A stretch of 7,249 bases of DNA from assembly GCA_022712815.1 (NCBI GenBank), contig JAFLJW010000074.1, forward strand, positions 1 to 7,249, in the 5' to 3' direction. The notes beneath the pieces are model-generated. The model was not told where the DNA came from. It made no database searches and saw only the letters and a program-made list of their open reading frames with translations. Each line of letters opens with the position of its first letter. Position 1 is the first letter of the stretch. A program made the position numbers and the translations under genes. This stretch comes from Pseudodesulfovibrio sp. (GTDB taxonomy: Bacteria > Desulfobacterota > Desulfovibrionia > Desulfovibrionales > Desulfovibrionaceae). Shown piece by piece: positions 1-6,739 of this stretch.

Positions 1-647
1 ATCAAGCAGCACTGCCACCAGAGGCGATGCTCCCGCGGCCTCCTTTCTTGAGGGCAACCACGGATATAAGCCACCCAGCCAGGTACTCCCGCTTTGTCCC
101 GTTTCGTTTGACCGCAAAACTATGAACTGCTTTTAAGCTGCTCCCGCCATCGCGAGGCGTTGTAAGGGAAAGCAAAAACGATGTGGTTAGTTTTGACTTG
201 AAAGGCTCCTCCGATACCGTATGCACTTGCCTTTTCTTCCAACTTTACTTCCGTGAATTGCACCAGCGATTAAGATTACTTTGGGTTAGAAGCCGACCAA
301 GAGGGAAAAGAGGCTTTTGTGGACGAAACCCGAAAGAGCATTATAACAATCCTCCCCATACGGAAAGGGAGCGCCTATACCTTTCATGGCTGGGAGCGAT
401 TCCTCTTGGATCGGATTCTTGACCAAAGCACCCTGCGGCCAAGTTTGGAAAGGGGCTTTTTTTAGTCCCTTTTTTTGCCCCAACAAAAAAACGGACCCCG
501 CCCGGGGAGGGCTGCCTTTAGGCATCTTCTTTCTTTGACTTTTCTTCCTCTTTTCTTCTCTTTCCATCTTCATGTTTAGTGAAGATAGAGAGGCAGCCCC
601 GTGTGACAACTTTTTGGGAGAAGTACGCTCAACCCGGATGAGCCCAA
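1..647. other. Intergenic stretch with no supported gene
   Basis: I see no gene, tRNA or insertion-sequence end here. The stretch looks less GC-rich than the genes to its right. It holds T7 runs at 457-463 and 470-476, an A7 run at 485-491, small GC-rich inverted repeats (GGGGC at 452-456 against GCCCC at 477-481; CCCCG at 496-500 against CGGGG at 503-507; GGCTGCCT at 510-517 against AGGCAGCC at 591-598), and a mostly pyrimidine tract at about 525-570. A plus-strand stop-to-stop frame at 274-465 reads like ordinary protein (it includes FVDETRKSIITILPIRKGS) but has no start codon or ribosome binding site at its beginning. It may be a decayed gene fragment or chance. The minus-strand frame at 286-609 is dominated by Lys/Arg encoded by the purine-rich complement of the pyrimidine tract, so I do not call it. 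Confidence 0.5.
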
Positions 648-698
648 AAAAAGATCAAGCCCTCGCGTATTTACTATGCGCGAGGGCTTGATCTTTTT
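648..698 (-). terminator. Long-stem rho-independent terminator of the leftward operon
   Basis: Positions 648-670 and 676-698 form a nearly perfect inverted repeat: a 23-bp stem with one G-T wobble and a 5-nt loop (671-675). The GC-rich core is GCCCTCGCG at 659-667 pairing with CGCGAGGGC at 679-687. Read on the minus strand the stem ends in a run of seven T (complement of 646-652), as expected for intrinsic termination. It begins 54 nt after the ABC ATPase stop codon, so it ends the four-gene operon. The plus strand also has T5 at 694-698, so it may stop transcription from either side. Confidence 0.9.
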
Positions 699-752
699 GC
701 ATCAATACAGCAACCGGGCCTTTGTCAACAGCCAAAGGCGGTTTCTCCTCTC

Positions 753-1466
753 TTACCCTCGCATCACATCTTCCGCGATCATGCCGTCGTGCAGCTTGAT
801 GATCCGTCCGGCTGCCTGTGCCACGTCCTTGTCATGTGTGACCAGAACTATGGTCCGGCCTGTGTCATGGACGGTATGGAAGAGCTTGATTATTTCCTCC
901 GAGGTGGCGGAATCGAGCTGTCCGGTGGGTTCATCGGCAAGGATGATATCCGGTTCGTTGAGCATGGCGCGGGCCATGGCGACCCGCTGTTGCTGACCGC
1001 CGGAGAGACGTGACGGGTTGAAATCCATGCGATCGGCAAGGCCGACCTGTTCAAGCAGAAGTTCGGCCCGGGCCAGGAGTTCGGAATGTGGTTTGCCGGA
1101 ATAGAGTCCAGGCAGGATGACGTTTTCAAGGGCCGTGGCGTAGGGGATCAGGTAGAAGGACTGAAAAATGAAACCAAGGGATTGATTGCGAAAGTCAGAC
1201 TGGCTGTCGTCATCGAGGTTTGCGGTATCCTGACCGAGGAGTTTGTAGACTCCGGCTGTGGGGCGATCAAGCAGACCAATGAGATGCAGCAAGGTGGATT
1301 TACCGGACCCGGAGGTGCCTTGCAGGGCCACGAATTCGCCTTGGACGATGTCGAGGGTGATCCCTTTGAGCACCTTGATACCGGGTTCGGCATCGCCGTT
1401 CTTTTTTTCGGACCCGTGGAAAAAGGTCTTGGTGATGCCGGAAAGGTGGATGGCTGGAGCGGTCAT
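753..1466 (-). CDS. ABC transporter ATP-binding protein, LolD/MacB type
   Basis: This 237-residue cytoplasmic ATPase subunit should power an inner-membrane transporter of the MacB/LolCDE (type VII ABC) class. All nucleotide-binding motifs are intact: Walker A GTSGSGKST (50-58), Q-loop Gln102 in FIFQSF, signature LSGGQ (154-158), Walker B IILADE (174-179) with catalytic Glu179, D-loop near LDS (184-186), and H-loop His211 in VTHD. The FIFQSF, LSGGQQQRVAMARA and ADEPTGQLD wording is typical of LolD/MacB/FtsE ATPases. A charged insert at about residues 17-30 (HGSEKKNGDAEPG) lengthens the usual N-terminus. I chose the ATG at 1466 because AGAAGGA lies just upstream and it sits 1 nt after the adaptor stop codon; an upstream in-frame ATG (1523) would overlap the adaptor. 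It is the last gene of the operon. No partner permease lies between it and the terminator, so the substrate is unknown. Confidence 0.93.
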   Translation of the reverse strand: MTAPAIHLSGITKTFFHGSEKKNGDAEPGIKVLKGITLDIVQGEFVALQGTSGSGKSTLLHLIGLLDRPTAGVYKLLGQDTANLDDDSQSDFRNQSLGFIFQSFYLIPYATALENVILPGLYSGKPHSELLARAELLLEQVGLADRMDFNPSRLSGGQQQRVAMARAMLNEPDIILADEPTGQLDSATSEEIIKLFHTVHDTGRTIVLVTHDKDVAQAAGRIIKLHDGMIAEDVMRG

Positions 1467-1467
1467 G

Positions 1468-2553
1468 CTAGTCCTTCTTTTTAACCTTGGAGCCGGGCAG
1501 TACGAGTTGGGTGGCGACCACATCGCCTTTGGAGAGTCCTTCGAGCACTTCGCTCATTTCCAGACCAACAAGACCTAGTACCGGTAATACTTCGCGGGGT
1601 TCTATCTTCGGGTCTGTGACCACGAAGCAGACCTGACGATTGGACACCCATTTGAGGGCGGTATTAGGCACGACCAGAACATCATGTTTGGTTTTGACGA
1701 TGATCTTACATTGGGTGGTCATTTCGGGCCGGAGCCACTGAGCCTCTTCCTTGGTGACTTTTATCAGGGTGCGGTAGTAGACGATATTGTCGCGGATTTC
1801 CGGCTCCGGGTAAATGCGGTCCACAACTCCCTTGAAGACCTTATCGCGGAAGGCATCGACAGTGTACTCGACAGGCAGGCCGATGGAGACGCGCCCGACA
1901 TCGGTTTCGTCAATATAAATCCACATCTCAAGACGCAGGGGATCAAGTATGGTGATGAGATTGGAGACCGACAGACCGGAGACGATGGTCTCGCCTTCCT
2001 GAGCCGCCACATGGCTGACAACGCCATTGATGGGGCTGTAAATTTTGGTGTAGGAAAGCTGGATATTGAGGGTCTCAAGTTTGGCGCGGGACGAGGCCAC
2101 ACCGTGACGAGCCATCTCGGCATCCTGGTAGGCACTGTCCAGAGCGTCCTGGGCTTCAAGTTTTTGCTGTACCAGAGAGCGGGTGCGGGGGAGGGTCTTT
2201 TGAAGATAAACAAGTTTTGCCTGATCAAGATGGAGGTTGGCCGAGGCCTCGGCAATGCGGGAACGCAATTCGCGGCTGTCGATCTCGGCGACAAGGTCGC
2301 CCGTTTTGACCTGATCGCCGACCTTGACCGGTACGGACTTAAGCTCTCCTGTTGCGCGGGTGCCGATCTTGACCTGAGCACCGACCTGAGCCTTGACGAT
2401 GCCAGTGGCTTCCAGAACTTTGGTCACAGTCCCTCTTTCGATAGTCACTGTCTTGATGACCTTGATCTTTCCTGAAGATTGCCCACCAGTGAAATACCAA
2501 ATACCACCGCCGGTTATAAGCACCGCAATGAGAATGAAGATGAGTTTTTTCAT
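1468..2553 (-). CDS. MacA-like periplasmic adaptor (membrane fusion protein / HlyD-family subunit)
   Basis: The 361-residue product should be a periplasmic adaptor linking an inner-membrane transporter to an outer-membrane channel. Residues 4-21 form a single hydrophobic N-terminal anchor after MKK. A lipoyl-like half (about 55-92, with VPVKVGDQVKTGDLVAEID) is followed by an Ala/Leu/Gln-rich helical hairpin (about 94-167). The second lipoyl half (about 170-195, YSPINGVVSHVAAQEGETI) and beta-barrel and membrane-proximal segments follow (IYIDETDVGRVSIGLPVEY; VLVVPNTAL at 292-300). This domain order and the short hairpin match MacA-type adaptors of ABC efflux pumps, and the adjacent MacB-type ATPase supports that over an RND partner. 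It starts 7 nt after the YkgJ-like gene and ends 1 nt before the ATPase start. The upstream ribosome binding site is weak (GAGA before CCCC), suggesting coupled translation. There is no lipobox, so it is anchored by its helix. Confidence 0.9.
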   Translation of the reverse strand: MKKLIFILIAVLITGGGIWYFTGGQSSGKIKVIKTVTIERGTVTKVLEATGIVKAQVGAQVKIGTRATGELKSVPVKVGDQVKTGDLVAEIDSRELRSRIAEASANLHLDQAKLVYLQKTLPRTRSLVQQKLEAQDALDSAYQDAEMARHGVASSRAKLETLNIQLSYTKIYSPINGVVSHVAAQEGETIVSGLSVSNLITILDPLRLEMWIYIDETDVGRVSIGLPVEYTVDAFRDKVFKGVVDRIYPEPEIRDNIVYYRTLIKVTKEEAQWLRPEMTTQCKIIVKTKHDVLVVPNTALKWVSNRQVCFVVTDPKIEPREVLPVLGLVGLEMSEVLEGLSKGDVVATQLVLPGSKVKKKD

Positions 2554-2560
2554 GGGGTCT

Positions 2561-3034
2561 CTATTTCTTTTCCTGTTCTATTTTCTGATGCAACACTTCT
2601 GAGAAAGGAGGGATTTCACTCCGCTTGCGCCGCATGTAAATATCACGAAACGTCGTGACTTTAAACGAGAATCCGCAATCGGCTCTTAGCCAGTCGCCCT
2701 GGTAGTAAAGTGACTTGCTTGGATAATTTTTACATAAAGGCAAACGGGATTCATAGCATGTGCAAAAATTGTCATCACCCAGTTTGGAACAGGAAAAAAC
2801 AAGCGGCCCGGTATCGTCCTTACCAACGATATCAAACCGGGCGTGTTCCGGTTCCCGTTCACAGAGTTTTCTGAATTTTCGTTTGCTGGTCAGCCAGCGT
2901 CCACCGTCCTTGAGCAGGATGTTTTCACAACATCGACCACACCCCTTGCACTGGCCGGTAATCTCCACTTTCCGGCGCAGGACCAGAGACCTGAAGCGGC
3001 GGAACAGCCCGGTGTAGAACTTGAGAGAGAACAT
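2561..3034 (-). CDS. YkgJ-family cysteine-cluster protein
   Basis: This 157-residue protein carries the N-terminal CxxCxxCC signature (C29, C32, C35, C36 in QCKGCGRCCEN) followed by C58, C82, C91, C93, C101 and C120, including CTCYESRLPLCKNYP. This pattern defines the YkgJ / UPF0153 family, thought to bind Zn or an Fe-S cluster; its biochemical role is not established. It has no signal peptide or membrane segment, so it is probably cytosolic. The basic N-terminus (FRRFRSLVLRRK) might contact nucleic acid or membrane, but that is speculative. The ATG at 3034 lies 3 nt after the mutase stop codon and has a good ribosome binding site (GGGAGG) inside the end of that gene, so translation is likely coupled. 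The adaptor starts 7 nt downstream. Context does not show what it does; a maturation or metal-handling role for a neighbouring product is only a guess. Confidence 0.87.
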   Translation of the reverse strand: MFSLKFYTGLFRRFRSLVLRRKVEITGQCKGCGRCCENILLKDGGRWLTSKRKFRKLCEREPEHARFDIVGKDDTGPLVFSCSKLGDDNFCTCYESRLPLCKNYPSKSLYYQGDWLRADCGFSFKVTTFRDIYMRRKRSEIPPFSEVLHQKIEQEKK

Positions 3035-3037
3035 GGG

Positions 3038-4405
3038 TCAGCCTCCCAGTTCCTCGATCCATTTTCTGATGGGCGTTTCCATGATTTCCCGGATTTCAGC
3101 GAGGCGGGCTTTTGACTCGGACTCAAACCTGAGGACCAGTGCGCCTTGGGTGTTGGAGGCCCGGACCAGCCCCCAGCCGTCTTCAAAGACCACGCGTGCG
3201 CCGTCCATGTCGATGACGTTGAAGCGTTCCTTGAAGTATTTCTGGGCGCGACGAACCACCTCGAACTTGATGGAGTCGTGGCAATCCATACGGATTTCCG
3301 GGGTGTTGTGGGTCTTGGGCCAGTCCGAAAGATAGGTGGAAAGCGGCTGGTCGGACCGGCTCATGATTTCCACCAGCTTGAGGGCACCATATGTGGCGTC
3401 GTCAAAGCCGTGGTAGCCGTGGAAGAAAAACATGTGGCCTGACATCTCTCCGCCGATAGCTGCCCCGATTTCGAGCATTCGGGCTTTGACGATGGAATGG
3501 CCGGTGATGCACATTTCTGATTTACCGCCGTGATCTTCGATATCCTTGAACAAAAGATGGCTACATTTGACGTCCGCCACCACGGATGCACCGGGCAGCT
3601 CCCTGAGCAGGTCGCGGGCGTAGATGGCAAGGAGTTGGTCACCAAACATGAGCTGCCCCATCTCGTCCACCGCGCCGATGCGGTCGCCATCGCCGTCCAG
3701 TCCAACGCCAACCTCGGCCCCGACCTCGACCACTTTGGCCTTGAGGTCTTCCACATATGCCTCGATCACCGGGTCCGGGTGATGATTGGGGAAAGTACCG
3801 TCAGGGTCGCAATAGAGGCGGACGACCTCGGCCCCGGCAGCTTCCAGAATATCGGCGGTCATGTCGCCTGCCACGCCGTTGCCGCCATCCACCACGACCT
3901 TGACCGAACGGGACAGGGTGACGCGGGAGAGCAGGTCTTCCTTGTAGGTGGGGATGATGTCATGACGGGAAATCAGGCCGCTGCCTGTGGGATATTCTCC
4001 GGCAGCCATGATCTCGTAAATTTTTTCGACTTCATCGCCGTAGATGGTGGACTGGTCTCCCCAGACCTTGAATCCGTTGTACTCGCTGGGATTATGGCTG
4101 GCCGTGATCATGACTCCTGCAAAGTACCCAAGGTGCTTGGCCGCGAAATAGAAAACCGGCGAAGAAAGCTGGTCCAGACAGACCACATCCACGCCGACCT
4201 CGGCCATGCCCTCGCTCATGACCTGCTGGTAGAGGGGCGAGCTGGCCCGACAATCGTGGCCCACCAAGGCCCTGTCCCACCCGTTTTGCCTGAAATATGT
4301 ACCACAGGCCCGGCCAAGTTCCTTGACCCACTCGGCATCAAAATCTTCATCCACGATGCCGCGAATGTCGTAGGCCCGAAAAATCTGTTTGTTAATCTTT
4401 TTCAT
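3038..4405 (-). CDS. Phosphomannomutase/phosphoglucomutase (AlgC type)
   Basis: The enzyme is a cytosolic alpha-D-phosphohexomutase interconverting hexose 6-phosphates and 1-phosphates (Man6P/Man1P, Glc6P/Glc1P), feeding nucleotide-sugar and polysaccharide or LPS synthesis. At 455 residues it is close to Pseudomonas AlgC (463). All four active-site loops are present: phosphoserine loop TASHNP with Ser103, metal-binding DGDGDR (237-242), sugar-specificity loop GEMSGH (319-324), and phosphate-binding RASNTQ (415-420). GEMSGH is typical of bifunctional PMM/PGM enzymes rather than glucosamine mutases. The N-terminus (INKQIFRAYDIRGIVDED) is also family-typical. I chose the ATG at 4405; an in-frame GTG at 4417 would add four residues but lies very close to the predicted transcription start, and neither has a strong ribosome binding site. 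It is the first gene of the leftward operon and is followed after 3 nt by the YkgJ-like gene. Confidence 0.95.
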   Translation of the reverse strand: MKKINKQIFRAYDIRGIVDEDFDAEWVKELGRACGTYFRQNGWDRALVGHDCRASSPLYQQVMSEGMAEVGVDVVCLDQLSSPVFYFAAKHLGYFAGVMITASHNPSEYNGFKVWGDQSTIYGDEVEKIYEIMAAGEYPTGSGLISRHDIIPTYKEDLLSRVTLSRSVKVVVDGGNGVAGDMTADILEAAGAEVVRLYCDPDGTFPNHHPDPVIEAYVEDLKAKVVEVGAEVGVGLDGDGDRIGAVDEMGQLMFGDQLLAIYARDLLRELPGASVVADVKCSHLLFKDIEDHGGKSEMCITGHSIVKARMLEIGAAIGGEMSGHMFFFHGYHGFDDATYGALKLVEIMSRSDQPLSTYLSDWPKTHNTPEIRMDCHDSIKFEVVRRAQKYFKERFNVIDMDGARVVFEDGWGLVRASNTQGALVLRFESESKARLAEIREIMETPIRKWIEELGG

Positions 4406-4421
4406 TGTTTGATTCACTTTG

Positions 4422-4450
4422 TTGCACTTATTATCAATTATATATGAAAT
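4422..4450 (+). promoter_or_regulatory. Weak candidate promoter for hflKC
   Basis: TTGCAC (4422-4427), a 17-bp spacer and TGAAAT (4445-4450) resemble a poor sigma-70 promoter, with 3 and 4 matches to consensus. It overlaps the leftward promoter almost completely, so the two units may compete or share a regulator. A better -35 (TTGACC, 4476-4481) has no usable -10 before the hflK start. Treat this as the best of weak options. Confidence 0.25.
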
Positions 4451-4464
4451 AGACTGCTTTTTAA
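4437..4464 (-). promoter_or_regulatory. Candidate sigma-70 promoter of the leftward operon
   Basis: Read on the minus strand, a perfect TATAAT (complement of 4437-4442) follows TTAAAA (complement of 4459-4464; 4 of 6 matches to the -35 consensus) with a 16-bp spacer. Transcription would start near 4430, about 25 nt upstream of the ATG at 4405. This fits a short leader and argues against the GTG start at 4417. The block is the most AT-rich part of the divergent spacer. The call rests on consensus matching alone. Confidence 0.5.
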
Positions 4465-4513
4465 TCCGATCTTTCTTGACCTAGCCCCACAATGTGCCTA
4501 CTTCTGACTCATT

Positions 4514-5587
4514 ATGAATTGGGACTGGGAAAAATTACAAAAGCAGCAACAGGGGCGTCCCGGCGGCAAGCCGCCGAGCTTCGATGACTTTCAGGAGCAG
4601 TTTGACAAATTCAAAAAGTTCAAACTGCCCGGATGGAAACTCATCGTACCAATTTTCGTTCTGCTCTGGCTCGCGTCAGGGTTCTACATCGTAGAGCCTG
4701 ACGAAGTCGGTGTGGAAAAGCTCTTCGGAGCTTTCAAAACTATAACCACCGCCGGGCCGAATTACCACATTCCGTATCCGGTGGAAAGCGTAGAGACTCC
4801 GAAAGTCACGCAAATCCGACGCATTGAGTTCGGTTTCAGGACAGCGGCCTCCCGCTCCAGAAACCAGAACTTCCAGCAAGGTGTCAGCAGTGAAGTGAAA
4901 GGAGAGTCCTTGATGCTCACCGGCGACGAGAACATCGTCTCCGTGCAGTTCATTGTTCAATACATGATCAAGGATGCCAAGAATTATCTGTTCAATGTCA
5001 ACGATCCGGAAAAGACCCTGGCCCACGCAGGTGAAGCCGCCATGCGCGAGATCATCGGCAAAGGCAAGATCGACGACGCCCTGACCACAGGGAAGCAGGA
5101 AATTCAGGCCGAGACCCGCGAACTGATGCAGCACATTCTGGATCTGTATAAGACCGGCCTCTCCATCGTGGCCGTGCAGATGCAGAACGTCCATCCGCCG
5201 GAAGAGGTGGTGGACGCCTTCAAGGACGTTGCCAGCGCACGTGAAGACAAGAGCCGTTTCATCAACGAAGCCGAGGCCTACCAGCGGGATATCCTGCCCA
5301 AGGCGCGAGGTGAAGCAGCCCGTATCGTCAATGCCGCACAGGCATACAAGGAAGCCAACATCCGTCAATCGGAGGGTGATGCTGCCAGGTTCCTGTCCGT
5401 ACTCAAGGAGTACAACAAGGCAAAAGACATCACCCGTCGGCGCATGTATCTGGAAACCATGGAAGCAATCATGGCCAATCCGGACACGGAAAAGCTGATA
5501 ATGTCCGACGATGCACTCAAGCAATCCGTTCCATACCTGCCCCTGAACAAGCTGCCCACACAGGCCGCTCCCAGGGAAAAACAATAA
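4514..5587 (+). CDS. hflK: HflK, SPFH-domain membrane protein of the HflKC complex
   Basis: HflK pairs with HflC to form a large inner-membrane, periplasm-facing assembly that in E. coli surrounds the FtsH protease and modulates membrane-protein quality control. The 357-residue sequence has a Gln/Gly-rich cytoplasmic N-terminus (MNWDWEKLQKQQQGRPGGKPP), one transmembrane helix (about 42-59), then an SPFH/band-7 domain starting YIVEPDEVGVEKLFGAF and running to about 245 (including NVHPPEEVVDAFKDVASAREDKSR). A long Ala/Glu/Arg-rich helix follows (about 250-310). The Pro/Gln-rich tail ends APREKQ. It is shorter than E. coli HflK (419), mainly at its ends. The start matches the conserved MNWDWEKLQ opening, but I see no clear Shine-Dalgarno before it, which is odd for the first gene of a unit. 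hflC follows after 11 nt. No ftsH is in the window. Confidence 0.95.
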   Translation: MNWDWEKLQKQQQGRPGGKPPSFDDFQEQFDKFKKFKLPGWKLIVPIFVLLWLASGFYIVEPDEVGVEKLFGAFKTITTAGPNYHIPYPVESVETPKVTQIRRIEFGFRTAASRSRNQNFQQGVSSEVKGESLMLTGDENIVSVQFIVQYMIKDAKNYLFNVNDPEKTLAHAGEAAMREIIGKGKIDDALTTGKQEIQAETRELMQHILDLYKTGLSIVAVQMQNVHPPEEVVDAFKDVASAREDKSRFINEAEAYQRDILPKARGEAARIVNAAQAYKEANIRQSEGDAARFLSVLKEYNKAKDITRRRMYLETMEAIMANPDTEKLIMSDDALKQSVPYLPLNKLPTQAAPREKQ

Positions 5588-5598
5588 GGCAGGTCCAT

Positions 5599-6450
5599 AT
5601 GAAAACAACTACCTTAGCAATCATCATAGCTCTCGTCATAGGCGCATTCGGGCTGACCCAGGCCGCCTTTACCGTGGACCAGACCCAGATGGCAATTGTC
5701 ATCCAGTTGGGTAAACCCGTCGGCGACAAGGCCCTTGGCCCCGGACTGCACTTCAAGCTGCCCATGATCCAAAACGTGGTCTTCTTTGATGCTCGTATTC
5801 TGGATTTTGACGCCAGACCCGAAGAGATCACCACCACTGACAAGAAGTACATGAATGTGGACTCCTACACCAAGTGGCGTATCACGAACCCCCTGACCTT
5901 CTACACCAAGGTCCGCACCATCCAGGGAGCACGCGCCCGACTGGACGATATCGTCCGCTCTCAGTTGCGCGTGGCACTGGGTCGCTACACCCTGATCGAA
6001 GTGGTCTCCCACAAACGTCAGGAGATTATGGACGCAGTCACGGTCAAGTCACAGGAACTGCTCGAGCCCTACGGCATCGAGGTTGTTGACGTACGCATCA
6101 AGCGCACCGATCTGCCAGCAGAAAATGCCCGTTCCATCTTTGGCCGCATGAAAGCCGAACGTGAACGTCAGGCCAAGCAGTACCGTTCCGAGGGTCGTGA
6201 GGCTTCGGCCAAGATCAAGGCCACCGCAGACAAGGAAAGAACTATCCTCCTGGCTGATGCGGGCAAACAAGCCGAGATTACCCGAGGTGAGGGCGAGGCC
6301 ACGGCCACCAAGATATACGCCGATGCACTCGGCCAATCCCCGGAATTCTATGACTTCACCAGGAGTCTCGAAGCCTATCGTAAAAGCTTCAATAGCAATT
6401 CCAGATTCATCCTCACTCCAAAAAGCCCCTTCCTGAAGCACATGCAATAA
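5599..6450 (+). CDS. hflC: HflC, SPFH-domain membrane protein of the HflKC complex
   Basis: This 283-residue partner of HflK has an N-terminal signal-anchor helix (about 5-23, LAIIIALVIGAFGLTQAAF) followed by an SPFH domain (about 24-185). The opening DQTQMAIVIQLGKPV and the stretches LGPGLHFKLPMI, VDSYTKWRI and LLEPYGIEVVDVRIKRTDLP are characteristic of HflC. A long charged helix follows (about 183-240; MKAERERQAKQYRSEGREASAKIKA, GEGEATATKIYADA), ending in SPEFYDFTRSLEAYRKSF and a short tail. It is about 50 residues shorter than E. coli HflC (334); most of the difference is the absence of the variable insertion before the GIEVVDVRI segment. A GCAGG ribosome binding site precedes the ATG, 11 nt after the hflK stop. 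A strong terminator follows, so hflK-hflC looks like a two-gene unit. Confidence 0.95.
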   Translation: MKTTTLAIIIALVIGAFGLTQAAFTVDQTQMAIVIQLGKPVGDKALGPGLHFKLPMIQNVVFFDARILDFDARPEEITTTDKKYMNVDSYTKWRITNPLTFYTKVRTIQGARARLDDIVRSQLRVALGRYTLIEVVSHKRQEIMDAVTVKSQELLEPYGIEVVDVRIKRTDLPAENARSIFGRMKAERERQAKQYRSEGREASAKIKATADKERTILLADAGKQAEITRGEGEATATKIYADALGQSPEFYDFTRSLEAYRKSFNSNSRFILTPKSPFLKHMQ

Positions 6451-6470
6451 GACCTCTTGCGTAAAACAAA

Positions 6471-6516
6471 GAAAGGATACGGTTCACCGATCGGTGAATC
6501 GTATCCTTTCCTTTTT
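6471..6516 (+). terminator. Rho-independent terminator after hflC
   Basis: GAAAGGATACG (6471-6481) pairs with CGTATCCTTTC (6500-6510), and the stem continues inward through one G-T wobble to TTCACC/GGTGAA, giving 18 bp around a GATC loop. TTTTT follows at 6512-6516. It starts 21 nt after the hflC stop codon. The inner TTCACCGATCGGTGAA (6483-6498) is a perfect 16-bp palindrome in DNA. A T-rich tract on the minus-strand side (complement of the A-rich 6463-6473) may allow some function in the other direction. Confidence 0.9.
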
Positions 6517-6556
6517 GGAGAATTGCAGTAAGTTGATAAACATCCTTGACAATCTC

Positions 6557-6591
6557 GGGAGATTCTCCCAATCTATGCAGGAGATTTTCCC
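6557..6591. promoter_or_regulatory. Tandem operator-like dyads upstream of the CI-type repressor
   Basis: GGGAGATTCTCCC (6557-6569) is a perfect 13-bp odd-centred palindrome. AGGAGATTTTCCC (6579-6591) matches it at 11 of 13 positions. Their centres (6563 and 6585) are 22 bp apart, about two helical turns, so two dimers would bind the same face of the DNA. The second site overlaps the predicted -35 of the promoter at 6586-6614. The natural inference is autoregulation by the helix-turn-helix repressor encoded 150 nt downstream, though another regulator is possible. Confidence 0.6.
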
Positions 6592-6614
6592 GATTGACTC
6601 GGAAATGGTATAGT
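6586..6614 (+). promoter_or_regulatory. Candidate extended -10 promoter of the CI-type repressor gene
   Basis: TGGTATAGT (6606-6614) is an extended -10 element: TGn plus TATAGT, 5 of 6 matches. The -35 position 17 bp upstream (TTTCCC, 6586-6591) is poor, as is common for extended -10 promoters, and lies inside the second dyad. Transcription would start near 6621, leaving a leader of about 120 nt with a small hairpin (GTTGCC 6689-6694 against GGCGAC 6699-6704). A second possible -35, TTGACA at 6546-6551, has no good -10 at the right distance. Confidence 0.5.
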
Positions 6615-6739
6615 GTCTATATCGACCCCGGGGAAGTGTTCCTAAATTTGTGTTATACGGTTTGTTGTCATTGATTTATGCATAGGCCGTTGCCTACTGG
6701 CGACACAACTAATAGCCACAGCATGATAAGGAGTCCGTC

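Noticed and set aside
2..226. Minus-strand open frame of 74 codons at the left edge
   Set aside because: Two plus-strand frames over much of the same region are also open, there is no good ribosome binding site, and no recognisable motif.
470..507. Possible additional intrinsic terminator among the T-runs and GC-rich inverted repeats
   Set aside because: The GC stems are only about 5 bp with very short or very long loops, and no gene ends nearby.
286..609. Minus-strand open frame of 107 codons
   Set aside because: Its N-terminal half is Lys/Arg/Glu low complexity generated by the purine-rich strand of a pyrimidine tract, it lacks a convincing ribosome binding site, and I recognise no family.
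1684..2475. Long plus-strand open frame antisense to the adaptor gene
   Set aside because: The opposite strand encodes a well-supported adaptor; this is a codon-bias shadow with no family features.
3530..4447. Long plus-strand open frame antisense to the mutase gene
   Set aside because: It is a shadow of the PMM/PGM gene, whose four active-site motifs are intact on the minus strand.
4480..4503. Possible sigma-54 promoter on the minus strand (GGCAC followed by GGGGC)
   Set aside because: The distance from the GG to the GC element is one base off the strict sigma-54 spacing and the downstream element lacks the usual TT.
4676..5608. Long minus-strand open frame antisense to hflK
   Set aside because: It is a shadow of hflK; the plus-strand product is a clear SPFH protein.
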